Assembly (NCBI GenBank): GCA_051295955.1
Contig: JBPDWA010000001.1
Span: forward strand, 310,001 to 374,000
From: Enterococcus faecalis_A
GTDB lineage: Bacteria > Bacillota > Bacilli > Lactobacillales > Enterococcaceae
Direction of reading: 5' to 3'
DNA: 64,000 nucleotides
This document shows, one piece after another, positions 8,677 through 17,901 of this stretch (position 1 is its first letter; every line of letters begins with the position of its first letter). A model generated the notes under the pieces. That model did not search any database and was not told the DNA's origin. It saw only the letters and a program-made list of their open reading frames with translations. Position numbers and translations under genes: made by a program.

Positions 8677-9120
8677 ATGGCTTTAGTAAAAATTATTTAT
8701 GCAAGTATGACTGGAAACACAGAAGAAATTTCGGAAATAGTAGAAAGCACCCTTCAAGAAGCAGGCTTTGACGTGGAACGAGAAGAATGTTCAGATGTAG
8801 ATGCTGATTTTTTTGATGATGCCGATGCTTGTGTCATTGCTACTTACACTTACGGTGAAGGAGAGCTTCCGTTTGAATTTGAAGACTTTTACGACGAAAT
8901 ACAAGAAAAGGATTTATCTGACAAGCCTTTTGGCGTAGTTGGTTCAGGCGATCGTGATTACGGAGACATGTTCTGTAAATCAGCTCATGATTTTGTGGAA
9001 GCCATGGTTAAAGCAGGTGCCAAAAAAGTAGCTGATACCGTAGAGATTGAAAATAATGCAGAAGATGAAGATGTTGAAGCTTTACAACGATTCGTTAGTG
9101 AATTGACTAGTAATCTTTAA
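8677..9120 (+). CDS. Flavodoxin
   Basis: This acidic 147-residue electron carrier has the FMN phosphate loop YASMTGNTEEIS at residues 8-19 and the flavin-contact segments YTYGEGELPFEFEDFY and GSGDRDYGDMFC. Length and acidity fit a short-chain flavodoxin. It starts at ATG 8677 behind GAAAGGATGG. It lies before Nfn-like reductase genes and a pyruvate oxidoreductase, so it is the obvious one-electron partner for these enzymes and possibly for the FAD-less Xdh upstream. Confidence 0.92.
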   Translation: MALVKIIYASMTGNTEEISEIVESTLQEAGFDVEREECSDVDADFFDDADACVIATYTYGEGELPFEFEDFYDEIQEKDLSDKPFGVVGSGDRDYGDMFCKSAHDFVEAMVKAGAKKVADTVEIENNAEDEDVEALQRFVSELTSNL

Positions 9121-9179
9121 TTCAGTCAAGTTCGTTTAAAAAGAAGGGAGCGGGATGTGATTTATGAATGGTGACATAA

Positions 9180-10019
9180 ATGTTTAAACTAACCAAAAAT
9201 CAAAAAATTTCTGAAAATGAATATGATATTTGGGTATCAGCGCCTCGCATTGCGAGTAAAGCCGAACCGGGTCAATTCGTCATTTTACGAATTGATGGAT
9301 TAGGTGAACGAATTCCCTTAACGATTGCAGATGTAAATGCAAAGCAAGGCTGGATTCGTTTGATTTTTCAAGTAATTGGCAAAACAACTGCTGAACTATC
9401 CCAGCTTAAAACAGGAGATACTTTGTTAGATGTAGCTGGACCTTTGGGAATGCCTACTAAAATTAAAAACTACGGCACAGTCATAATCATCGGCGGTGGC
9501 GTTGGCATTGCGGCAATCTATCCGATTATCAAGGGATTAAAAGAAGCTGGCAATCGTGTCGTCACTATATTAGGCGCAAAGACGGCTTCATTAGTTATTT
9601 TACAAGAAGAGTGTCGCCAAGCTTCCGATGAGTTAATTATTACTACTGATGATGGCTCTTTAGGAATTAAAGGCCTGGTTACAGAAGCGATGGAACAAGT
9701 AATCGCCAGAGAAAAAATTGACTGTAGCTGGGCGATTGGCCCGAGTGTTATGATGAAATTTTGTACGCTGGTTGCTGCAAAATATGAGGTACCTATTTAT
9801 GTTTCATTAAATCCAATTATGATTGACGGCACCGGGATGTGCGGTGGTTGCCGTGTAACGATTGACGGTACGATTAAATTTGCTTGTGTCGACGGACCGG
9901 AATTTAAAGGTACGGAAGTAGACTGGACGGAGTTTATCAGCCGGATGAAACAATATCGAGCAGAAGAAACCGCTAGTTTTGCCGACTATCAAAAAGTACA
10001 GGTGACATACGATGGCTAG
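9180..10019 (+). CDS. NfnA/SudB-like FAD-[2Fe-2S] reductase subunit
   Basis: This 279-residue protein has the ferredoxin-NADP reductase fold of the PyrK/SudB/NfnA group. A flavin-binding part with GERIPLTIADV is followed by the nucleotide motif IIGGGVGIAAIYPI. The C-terminal [2Fe-2S] ligand motif is GTGMCGGCRV then CVDGPEFKG, the NfnA/SudB pattern. It overlaps the next gene by 8 bases, as expected for partners of one complex. No pyrD lies nearby, so a dihydroorotate dehydrogenase subunit is unlikely. An upstream purine-rich AAGAAGGGAG precedes a 7-codon mini-ORF (9164-9187) that overlaps this start, which may affect translation. Confidence 0.85.
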   Translation: MFKLTKNQKISENEYDIWVSAPRIASKAEPGQFVILRIDGLGERIPLTIADVNAKQGWIRLIFQVIGKTTAELSQLKTGDTLLDVAGPLGMPTKIKNYGTVIIIGGGVGIAAIYPIIKGLKEAGNRVVTILGAKTASLVILQEECRQASDELIITTDDGSLGIKGLVTEAMEQVIAREKIDCSWAIGPSVMMKFCTLVAAKYEVPIYVSLNPIMIDGTGMCGGCRVTIDGTIKFACVDGPEFKGTEVDWTEFISRMKQYRAEETASFADYQKVQVTYDG

Positions 10020-11442
10020 AAAAAGTAGAACAAAAACGCCAATCACCGAACAAGATCCACTGCAACGCCGGGAAAATTTTACTGAAGTTTGTTTAGGTTA
10101 TACGCTGCAAGAAGGCCAATTAGAAGCGATGCGCTGTCTGCAATGCAAAAATGCACCTTGTATTGCGAATTGTCCTGTGATGATTGATATTCCGGGCTTT
10201 ATTCGCTGTATTCAGGCAGGTGATTTATCAGCAGCAGCAAAAATTATCGGCAAATATAGCAATTTGCCGGCTATTTGCGGTCGCGTTTGTCCTCAAGAAA
10301 AACAATGCGAACAAGTTTGCAAATTAGGTCAAGTAAAAAATTTCGAGCCTGTAGCCATCGGAAAACTAGAACGATTGGTGGCAGATTGGGCCTTAGAAAA
10401 TCAGACATTTTCTCAACAGATATCAACAACCGCAGCAAAAGTAGGGAAAGTGGCAGTAATCGGTTCAGGCCCTTCTGGATTAACAGTTGCCGGTGATTTG
10501 GCGAAGCTGAATTATGAAGTGGTGATTTATGAAGCTCTTCATGAAGCAGGCGGGGTACTCACCTATGGTATTCCTGAATTTCGTTTGCCAAAAAAGATCG
10601 TTCAAAAAGAAATTGCAAGCATTCAAGCATTGGGCGTAAAAATTGAAACGAACGTGGTAGTAGGTAAAACTATTACTATGGCTGAAATTTCAGCTGAATT
10701 TGATGCTTGTTATATTTCAGTCGGTGCCGGTGCACCTAACTTCATGGGAATTTCTGGAACAGCTTTAAATGGTGTCTATTCTTCAAGTGAATATTTAACG
10801 CGAATTAATTTAATGCACAGTTATGAATTTCCAAATTATGATACACCAATTAAGCACCCACAACAGGTGATCGTAATTGGCGGTGGCAATGTAGCGATGG
10901 ATGCTGCTCGATCGGCTAAACGGCTGGGTGCTGAAACTGTAAGTATTGTTTACCGTCGCTCTTTGGAAGAATTGCCGGCACGTATTGAGGAATACCACCA
11001 TTCTGTGGAAGAAGGCATTCAATACTACTGGTTGTCTAGCCCGATTTCTTACGTGGATGATGGCCATGGAAATTTAAGCGGCGTAAAATGTGTCAAAATG
11101 GAATTAGGAGAACCTGATGCTTCCGGAAGACGCAGGCCTGTATTCATCGCCGATAGTGAGTTTGTCATTGCCGCAGATACTGCAATTGAAGCGATTGGAC
11201 AAGGTGCTAACCGTGTGTTATCAGCTACTTTTCCTGAATTAAAATTAACGGAGTGGGGCTACATTGAAGCCGATCCTCAAACCGGTGCAACTTCCATTCC
11301 AGGGGTGTTTGCCGGTGGCGATATCGTTACCGGAGCTGCAACCGTGATTTTAGCAATGGGTGCCGGCAAAGTTGCGGCAGCCCAGATCGATCAATATGTT
11401 CAAAAAAAAAAGCTGGTAGCAAATAAGTCTGAGGAAAGATAA
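10012..11442 (+). CDS. NfnB/SudA-like FAD and [4Fe-4S] oxidoreductase (GltD-type)
   Basis: The 476-residue protein has the N-terminal two-cluster domain of the GltD family (RCLQCKNAPCIANCP and CGRVCPQEKQCEQVC). It then has an FAD motif (VIGSGPSGLTVAGDLA), a nucleotide motif (VIGGGNVAMDAARSAKRLGA) and the C-terminal GGDIVTGAATVI. Such proteins are often annotated as glutamate synthase small subunit. There is no large GltB subunit here, and an NfnA-like partner overlaps its start by 8 bases. The pair therefore resembles NfnAB, which couples NADH, NADPH and low-potential ferredoxin or flavodoxin. The bifurcating activity is inferred. Confidence 0.85.
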   Translation: MARKSRTKTPITEQDPLQRRENFTEVCLGYTLQEGQLEAMRCLQCKNAPCIANCPVMIDIPGFIRCIQAGDLSAAAKIIGKYSNLPAICGRVCPQEKQCEQVCKLGQVKNFEPVAIGKLERLVADWALENQTFSQQISTTAAKVGKVAVIGSGPSGLTVAGDLAKLNYEVVIYEALHEAGGVLTYGIPEFRLPKKIVQKEIASIQALGVKIETNVVVGKTITMAEISAEFDACYISVGAGAPNFMGISGTALNGVYSSSEYLTRINLMHSYEFPNYDTPIKHPQQVIVIGGGNVAMDAARSAKRLGAETVSIVYRRSLEELPARIEEYHHSVEEGIQYYWLSSPISYVDDGHGNLSGVKCVKMELGEPDASGRRRPVFIADSEFVIAADTAIEAIGQGANRVLSATFPELKLTEWGYIEADPQTGATSIPGVFAGGDIVTGAATVILAMGAGKVAAAQIDQYVQKKKLVANKSEER

Positions 11443-11454
11443 AAGGTGAAATTA

Positions 11455-14400
11455 ATGAAAAAAATGAAGACAATGGACGGAAATACAGCAGCAGCTTATA
11501 TTTCCTATGCGTTTACCGAAGTGGCAGCCATTTACCCTATTACACCAAGCTCCACCATGGCTGAGCTAGTAGATGAATGGGCTGAAACGGGTCAAAAAAA
11601 CATCTACGGTCAAAAAGTTCAAGTGATTGAAATGCAATCAGAAGCTGGTGCTGCCGGAGCAGTTCATGGCTCCCTAAAAGCGGGAGCCTTAACTACAACG
11701 TATACAGCTTCTCAAGGTCTACTGTTAATGATTCCAAATATGTATAAAATAGCCGGAGAATTGTTACCAACCGTTTTTCACGTGGCCGCTAGAGCCGTGG
11801 CCACCAGTGCTTTAAGTATTTTTGGCGACCATGGCGATGTTATGGCCACGCGACAAACGGGCTTTTGTATGCTAGCCGAAGCTAGTGTGCAAGAGGTAAT
11901 GGATTTATCCGCAGTTGCCCATTTAGCAAGTATTGAAGGCAGTCTACCTTTTGTCAACTTTTTTGATGGCTTTAGAACGAGTCATGAACTGCAAAAAATT
12001 GAAGTCATAGATTATGCTGAGTTGAAGCAGCTAGTTAATCAAGAGGCGGTCGAACGCTTCAAAAATAAAGGGATGAATCCTAATCATCCCACTGTTTCCG
12101 GGACGGCACAAAATCCCGATATTCATTTCCAGCAAAGAGAAGCGGTAAATGAAAACTATGAAGCTATGCCAGCTATTGTACAAAAATATATGGAACAAAT
12201 CAACGAATTGCGGGGAACCTCCTATGACCTAACGACTTATTACGGTGTGGAGGATGCAACGGAAGTGATCATTGCTATGGGATCGGTCGCGCCAGTCATT
12301 CGGCAAACAGTTGATTACTTAAACGGGAATGGCAGATGTGTTGGTTTTATTCATATTCACTTGTACCGTCCGTTTCCAACAGAAAACTTATTGGCAAAAC
12401 TTCCGCGAACGGTTCAAAAAATTGCTGTCTTGGATCGTACGAAAGAAGCTGGTGCAGACGGTGAACCATTATTACTCGATGTTCAAAGCGCATTATATCA
12501 ATATGAAAATCGTCCCCTGGTTATTGGTGGTCGCTATGGTCTAGGTTCAAAGGATGTCACGCCAGACCAGATCAAAGCTGTTTATGATCACCTACTGTTG
12601 CCCTTTAATGAGTTAAAGCAGCGCTTTACAATCGGTATCGTTGACGATGTCACCTATTACTCTTTACCGCAAGCGGAACTTTTAGACTTAACTCCCAGCT
12701 CTACGTTTCAAGCGAAGTTTTGGGGCTTTGGCTCCGATGGAACAGTGGGTGCCAATAAACAAGCGATTAAAATCATTGGCGATCACACCGATCTTTATGC
12801 GCAAGCCTATTTCAGTTATGATTCAAAAAAATCAGGTGGTTTGACGGTTTCCCATCTACGTTTCGGTAAAGAACCAATTACTTCCACTTATTTAGTTGAA
12901 CAAGCCGATTTTATTGCCTGTCATAATGCATCTTACCTTCACAAGTACGACTTACTAAAGGGATTAAAAGATGGGGGTATTTTCTTATTGAACACTATTT
13001 GGGACAAAGAAAAAGTCTACCAACTGTTACCGATTAAACTTAAGCAATATATCGCTGAACACAACATTCACTTTTATATTATCAATGCAGTCAAATTAGC
13101 ACGAGAATCCGGCTTGGGACGGCGGATCAATACCGTTATGTCTACTGCTTTTTTTGAAGTTACGGATATTATGGATCGAAAAGAATATCTACCGCTACTA
13201 AAAGCCGAGGTAGAAAAAACTTACGGAAAGAAATCAATGGAAATCGTTGAAAAAAACTTTCAAGCTATCGCAGGTACCTTTGATTCCCTCCAAAAAGTGG
13301 AAATTCCATCTGGTTGGCGAGAGATTACTGTGGAACCAGAACCCCAAAATACTGCCTTACCTAGCTTTGTTGCCAATATTTTAGAACCGATTAATCGACA
13401 AGCAGGAAATCAGTTGACGGTGGGTGATTTGATTGAAAATGGCATGCAAGCTGGTGAAATTCCTTTAGGAACGGCAGCCTATGAAAAACGTGGTATCGCT
13501 CTTGAAGTGCCAGAGTGGCAAATGGACAGATGTACAATGTGTAATGAATGTGCTTTTGTTTGTCCGCACGCAGCGATTCGACCATTTTTAGCCGATGAAG
13601 CTGAACTTGAAGCAGCACCTACTGGCTTTTTCACTCGAGAGATGAGAGGCACCGATGGTTTAATGTACCGCATACAAGTTTCCTTGGAAGATTGTACCGG
13701 TTGTGGTTTGTGTGTCCAAGCGTGTCCTGCCAAGGAAAAAGCAATCTTGATGAAGCCGTATGAAGAACAAAAAGAACAAGCGATGAATTGGGCTTTTGCT
13801 ATGACTTTGCGCCAAAAAGCTAATCCAGTCAAAAAACTATCAGTTAAAGGTTCACAATTTAATCAGCCGTTAATGGAATTTTCAGGAGCCTGTGAAGGTT
13901 GTGGCGAAACCCCTTATATCAAGTTGTTAACACAATTATTCGGCGATCGGATGATAATGGCTAATGCAACTGGCTGTTCTTCTATCTGGGGTGGCTCTGC
14001 TCCAGTTACGCCTTACACTACGAATGAGTGTGGCCAAGGTCCAGCTTGGAGCAATTCGTTATTTGAAGATAACGCAGAATATGGCTATGGTATGTATATC
14101 GCCAATAAAACCAAACGAATTCATTTAGCAGCCTTAATTCAGACTGCACTTACTGAAAAATGCGGTACCGACTCATTGCAGTTATTAATGGCAGATTGGT
14201 TAGCTCATTATTTGGAAAGTGAAGGCACACAACAACGGGCCACCAAGCTAGCAGCTGCCTTACAGGAAGAATACCAAAGTGTTCCGCTTTTGACGCAAAT
14301 TTATCAACAACGTGATTGGTTTGTTAAACCTAGCCAATGGATTATCGGCGGTGATGGTTGGGCCTATGACATTGGGTTTGGTGGTATCGACCATGTGCTG

Positions 14401-14994
14401 GCAAGCGGAGCTGACGTTAATATTTTTGTAATGGATAATGAAGTGTATGCTAACACCGGCGGGCAAACATCAAAAGCAACACCTGCAGCAGCCATCGCTA
14501 AGTTTTCTGCCGGAGGTAAACAAACAACTAAGAAAGACTTAGGCATGATGGCCATCACCTATGGTAATGTTTATGTAGCTCAAGTGGCGCTCGGAGCTAA
14601 TTCCATGCAAACAATTAAGGCAATAGCAGAAGCTGAAAGCTACCCAGGACCATCCATAATCATCGGGTACACCCCATGTATTAACCATGGAGTAAAAGGG
14701 GGAATGAGCACCACACTTGCATTAGCCAAAGAAGCCGTTGAATCGGGCTATTGGCAATTGTATCGTTACAATCCACTATTGATTGAAAAAGGGAAAGACC
14801 CTATGACGATTGATTACAAAAAAGCTGACTTTGAAAAAATGCGTAGCTTCCTTGAAAAACAAACGCGTTTCTCTGCGTTGCATACAATTAAAAGCAATCA
14901 AGCAGCCGTTGAAGAATTGTTGAATAAAACGCAAACAGACGCGCAAGAACGTACCCAAAGCTATGCAAAAATGTTGGAACATTTTAAAAAATAA
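11455..14994 (+). CDS. nifJ: Pyruvate:flavodoxin/ferredoxin oxidoreductase
   Basis: PFOR converts pyruvate and CoA to acetyl-CoA and CO2 and reduces flavodoxin or ferredoxin. All domains are in one chain of about 1180 residues, the normal length. The N-terminus MKTMDGNTAAAYISYAFTEV and the YPITPSS motif are typical. Two [4Fe-4S] motifs follow (CTMCNECAFVCP, CTGCGLCVQACP), then CEGCGE, and the TPP motif GDGWAYDIGFGG with NEVYANTGGQ. The start is placed at ATG 11455, 5 bases after AGGTGA; a GTG at 11446 is possible but too close. It implies anaerobic pyruvate use beside the pyruvate formate-lyase usual in enterococci. Confidence 0.95.
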   Translation: MKKMKTMDGNTAAAYISYAFTEVAAIYPITPSSTMAELVDEWAETGQKNIYGQKVQVIEMQSEAGAAGAVHGSLKAGALTTTYTASQGLLLMIPNMYKIAGELLPTVFHVAARAVATSALSIFGDHGDVMATRQTGFCMLAEASVQEVMDLSAVAHLASIEGSLPFVNFFDGFRTSHELQKIEVIDYAELKQLVNQEAVERFKNKGMNPNHPTVSGTAQNPDIHFQQREAVNENYEAMPAIVQKYMEQINELRGTSYDLTTYYGVEDATEVIIAMGSVAPVIRQTVDYLNGNGRCVGFIHIHLYRPFPTENLLAKLPRTVQKIAVLDRTKEAGADGEPLLLDVQSALYQYENRPLVIGGRYGLGSKDVTPDQIKAVYDHLLLPFNELKQRFTIGIVDDVTYYSLPQAELLDLTPSSTFQAKFWGFGSDGTVGANKQAIKIIGDHTDLYAQAYFSYDSKKSGGLTVSHLRFGKEPITSTYLVEQADFIACHNASYLHKYDLLKGLKDGGIFLLNTIWDKEKVYQLLPIKLKQYIAEHNIHFYIINAVKLARESGLGRRINTVMSTAFFEVTDIMDRKEYLPLLKAEVEKTYGKKSMEIVEKNFQAIAGTFDSLQKVEIPSGWREITVEPEPQNTALPSFVANILEPINRQAGNQLTVGDLIENGMQAGEIPLGTAAYEKRGIALEVPEWQMDRCTMCNECAFVCPHAAIRPFLADEAELEAAPTGFFTREMRGTDGLMYRIQVSLEDCTGCGLCVQACPAKEKAILMKPYEEQKEQAMNWAFAMTLRQKANPVKKLSVKGSQFNQPLMEFSGACEGCGETPYIKLLTQLFGDRMIMANATGCSSIWGGSAPVTPYTTNECGQGPAWSNSLFEDNAEYGYGMYIANKTKRIHLAALIQTALTEKCGTDSLQLLMADWLAHYLESEGTQQRATKLAAALQEEYQSVPLLTQIYQQRDWFVKPSQWIIGGDGWAYDIGFGGIDHVLASGADVNIFVMDNEVYANTGGQTSKATPAAAIAKFSAGGKQTTKKDLGMMAITYGNVYVAQVALGANSMQTIKAIAEAESYPGPSIIIGYTPCINHGVKGGMSTTLALAKEAVESGYWQLYRYNPLLIEKGKDPMTIDYKKADFEKMRSFLEKQTRFSALHTIKSNQAAVEELLNKTQTDAQERTQSYAKMLEHFKK

Positions 14995-15117
14995 CAGTAG
15001 CTAATAAAATCAAGTTTGCTTTTGGACCAAGTGGCTTATTACTAGTCCATAGAAAACATGCAAGAAAATTTACCATCTTTCTCTCAGCTTTTGACAATAG
15101 CCTCTGAAACAAATTAT

Positions 15118-15158
15118 AAACAACGCAGTAAGCACATTAGTTGCTTACTGCGTTGTTT
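15118..15158. terminator. Bidirectional terminator between nifJ and ktrB
   Basis: Perfect 17-bp arms (15118-15134 and 15142-15158) with a 7-base loop. A-rich and T-rich flanks allow use from both directions between these convergent genes. Confidence 0.88.
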
Positions 15159-15199
15159 AGTTATGAACGGCTTTTTATTTTTTAACTTTTAGCAATAGT

Positions 15200-16600
15200 T
15201 TAACCGATGATAATCTTTTCAGAAGGATACTCATATCCTAAATCCCTTGTTTCTTTCGGAACAAAAAGCATTAAAGTATACAACATACCGATCCGACCAA
15301 TAAACATTAATAAAGCAATCATCAACTTGCCAACAGTAGTCAAGTCACCAGTGATGCCCAAGGATAAACCGGTAGTTCCAAAAGCTGAGGCTACTTCAAC
15401 AATAATTGAAATCAAAGGCAAATCCTCAGTCGCCGTCAAAAATAATACGGAGAAAAAACACATGGATAAAGACAGCATAAATACTACAATCGATTTACGG
15501 ACATCGTCATTATCAATTCTGCGTCCAAAAATATTGATATTGTCCTCACCTTTTAAGAAAGAATATAGATACAAGCCAATAATGGCAATAGTAGTAGTTC
15601 GTACACCACCACCGACAGAGCTTGGACTACAGCCAATAAACATCAGTAACGAAAAAAAGATTAACGTCGTTACTTGAAAGTCACCCAAATCATTAATTTG
15701 AAGACCGGCGTTACGAGTAGTCATGGAATAAAACATGGAGGTGATCCACCGCTTTCCTGCTGACATACCCACAAAAAAATGATCTTTTTCCAACAAATAA
15801 ATAAAAATTGTACCACTAACAAATAAAATGGCAAAAGACAGCAGGGCGATTTTACTAAAAAGTGAAAAACGAAAAGCTCGTCTATGTTTCTTTTTCTTAA
15901 AGAACAACCATTCTCTAATTTCAATTAAAACGGGAAACCCGATACCGCCTACAAAAATTAAAAACATAATCATCACTAAGAAAAAAGAGTCGTTGGCAAA
16001 AGGCACAATCGAATCACCGGTAATGTCAAAGCCAGAATTAGTTACAGCTGAAATTGCCTGATAAAATCCATAAAAAATCGCTTCATGCCAATTAAGATAA
16101 TAGCCGCTAAAATAAAAATAAAGAGAAAAAATAGCGCCAAAAAATACTTGAAAGAAAACAATAATGATCAATGTTGAACGAATCAAACGTACGATTCCAC
16201 TAAGCCTTGGTTGATTCATATCCGTCATAATCAATTGTCGTTGTTTTAATGTAATTCTGCGCTTGGCTAAAATAAAGAAAGTAGTAGAAATCATCATAAT
16301 ACCCAAACCGCCAATTTGAAACAATACTTCCAGTAAAATGATCCCCTGATTGTTAAAAACGGAATGAATATCTACGGTTGTCAGACCAGTTACACTGACT
16401 GTACTAACAGCTAAAAAGAACAAATCAATAAAAGATACCTGCGATCCGGCTGCTCGAAAAAAAGGCAGACAAAACAAGATATAAGAAAGAAGAACCATCA
16501 AAATGTAATACAACACAATAATTTGAATAGAAGTAAAATTTTTAGCTACAAACCGATTGCTTTTCCGTTGAGCAATCCATAACAGTCGCGAACGATTCAC
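15200..16600 (-). CDS. ktrB: KtrB-type potassium uptake transporter, Trk/Ktr/HKT superfamily
   Basis: This 466-residue polytopic membrane protein has the four selectivity-filter repeats of the superfamily: STVSVTGLTT, AVTNSGFD, TTRNAGLQ and AFGTTGLSLG. It has the KtrB-like C-terminus GYEYPSEKIIIG. KtrB forms the Na+-dependent K+ channel of the Ktr system, normally gated by the cytoplasmic KtrA ring; ktrA is not in the window. Translation starts at GTG 16600 after a perfect AGGAGG box. It converges on nifJ with a shared terminator. Confidence 0.9.
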   Translation of the reverse strand: MNRSRLLWIAQRKSNRFVAKNFTSIQIIVLYYILMVLLSYILFCLPFFRAAGSQVSFIDLFFLAVSTVSVTGLTTVDIHSVFNNQGIILLEVLFQIGGLGIMMISTTFFILAKRRITLKQRQLIMTDMNQPRLSGIVRLIRSTLIIIVFFQVFFGAIFSLYFYFSGYYLNWHEAIFYGFYQAISAVTNSGFDITGDSIVPFANDSFFLVMIMFLIFVGGIGFPVLIEIREWLFFKKKKHRRAFRFSLFSKIALLSFAILFVSGTIFIYLLEKDHFFVGMSAGKRWITSMFYSMTTRNAGLQINDLGDFQVTTLIFFSLLMFIGCSPSSVGGGVRTTTIAIIGLYLYSFLKGEDNINIFGRRIDNDDVRKSIVVFMLSLSMCFFSVLFLTATEDLPLISIIVEVASAFGTTGLSLGITGDLTTVGKLMIALLMFIGRIGMLYTLMLFVPKETRDLGYEYPSEKIIIG

Positions 16601-17277
16601 AAGACGACCTCCTGTCTATCATAAAAACAGTATAGCAAAAAAAGAACAGCGTGAACAATGTTTATTTAACGTATTACATGTTCTACAAGTAGAGGAGAAA
16701 AGGTGTCAGCGATATTTTTTGAAAAAGGGTCAAGTAGAAATAATGAGCGGAGACAGTTTCCGTTAGCCATTTCAAAAGCCAAAGAGCTATCATTTGATTA
16801 TTATATTAGGCTTGGTTATTTTAGCTGGATAGATTAGGAATAAATCCTTGATTAATGTTTCATACGTTAGAAGAAGTAAAGAGCTGAAAATTAATTCTGT
16901 CTTAAGAAGCGGATAATTTATAGCCATCCATTTAGCCATATCTTTTTAACCTTATTAGTAAGAGTAGGAAACATCATAAAATAAATGTGAAGGTCACGCT
17001 CCAAAGGATAAAGCAAAGACAGATGAATAGAGTCGAACAAGTGCAAATAAGCCAATAGAATTTCTCAATAAAGGAGATGAGGTAATTATTCCATTAATGA
17101 AAGGGAATTTAGCTGCCTCATCCTTTTGTATTTCAAAAAACGGGCCAGTATAGGGACGAATAAGCAAATCATCCTGTCGATCAAATCCTTTGATATGTAA
17201 GGTTTGAATTTACTACTATAAAAAACTTTGAAAATATAGTAAAATACGTAAGGAGTAAAGGGAAAGGTAGACAAACG
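16601..17277. other. Noncoding gap upstream of tdk
   Basis: About 680 bases with no convincing reading frame. Scattered stops and a short hydrophobic stretch around 16800 suggest decayed coding DNA, but no family is recognisable. The last 60 bases are AT-rich and should hold the tdk promoter; no clear -35/-10 pair stands out. The tdk ribosome site (AAGGAGTAAAGGGAAAGG) is at the end. Confidence 0.4.
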
Positions 17278-17874
17278 ATGGCACAATTATTTTTTAAATA
17301 TGGCGCAATGAATAGCGGGAAAACGATTGAAATTTTGAAAGTAGCTCATAACTATGAAGAACAAGATAAACCGGTTGTTATTATGACTAGCGGCTTAGAT
17401 ACAAGAGATGGCGTTGGGATGGTTTCCAGCCGAATCGGTTTAAAAAGAGAGGCCATTCCAATTTTTGAAGAAACGAATGTGTATGACGTAGTTTGCGGAC
17501 TAGCTGACACGCCTTATTGTGTATTGGTGGATGAGTCTCAATTTTTAAGCAAACACCACGTTATTGAATTTGCTCGTGTAGTAGATGAACTGGGGATTCC
17601 AGTCATGGCTTTTGGATTGAAAAACGACTTCCGCAATGAATTATTTGAAGGCTCGAAATATTTACTTTTATTTGCAGATAAATTAGAAGAGCTAAAAACG
17701 ATTTGTTGGTTTTGCCACAAAAAAGCAACGATGAACTTACATTATATTGATGGCAAGCCGGTTTACGAAGGTGATCAAGTCCAAATTGGCGGTAACGAAG
17801 CTTATTATCCTGTTTGTCGACGACATTATTTTTACCCTGAACTAACAAAAGCGCATCCTGCAAAAAATGATTAG
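17278..17874 (+). CDS. tdk: Thymidine kinase
   Basis: This 198-residue type II thymidine kinase phosphorylates thymidine with ATP in pyrimidine salvage. It has the P-loop GAMNSGKT at residues 9-16, the DESQFL Walker B-like motif, and the zinc lasso with CWFCHKKA and CRRHYF. Length is normal. It sits 27 bases before prfA, an arrangement common in Firmicutes. Confidence 0.96.
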   Translation: MAQLFFKYGAMNSGKTIEILKVAHNYEEQDKPVVIMTSGLDTRDGVGMVSSRIGLKREAIPIFEETNVYDVVCGLADTPYCVLVDESQFLSKHHVIEFARVVDELGIPVMAFGLKNDFRNELFEGSKYLLLFADKLEELKTICWFCHKKATMNLHYIDGKPVYEGDQVQIGGNEAYYPVCRRHYFYPELTKAHPAKND

Positions 17875-17901
17875 AAAAATGGAACAGTAAGGAGAATCAT
17901 C

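Noticed and set aside
9180..10019. PyrK, electron-transfer subunit of dihydroorotate dehydrogenase
   Set aside because: No pyrD or other pyr gene is nearby; the 2Fe-2S motif GTGMCGGCRV with CVDGP is the NfnA/SudB pattern.
10012..11442. Glutamate synthase small subunit
   Set aside because: No large subunit gene is nearby, and an NfnA-like partner overlaps its start, so an Nfn/Sud-type reductase fits better.
17086..17286. 66-codon minus-strand frame upstream of tdk
   Set aside because: Overlaps the tdk start and promoter region, has no ribosome site and no recognisable family.
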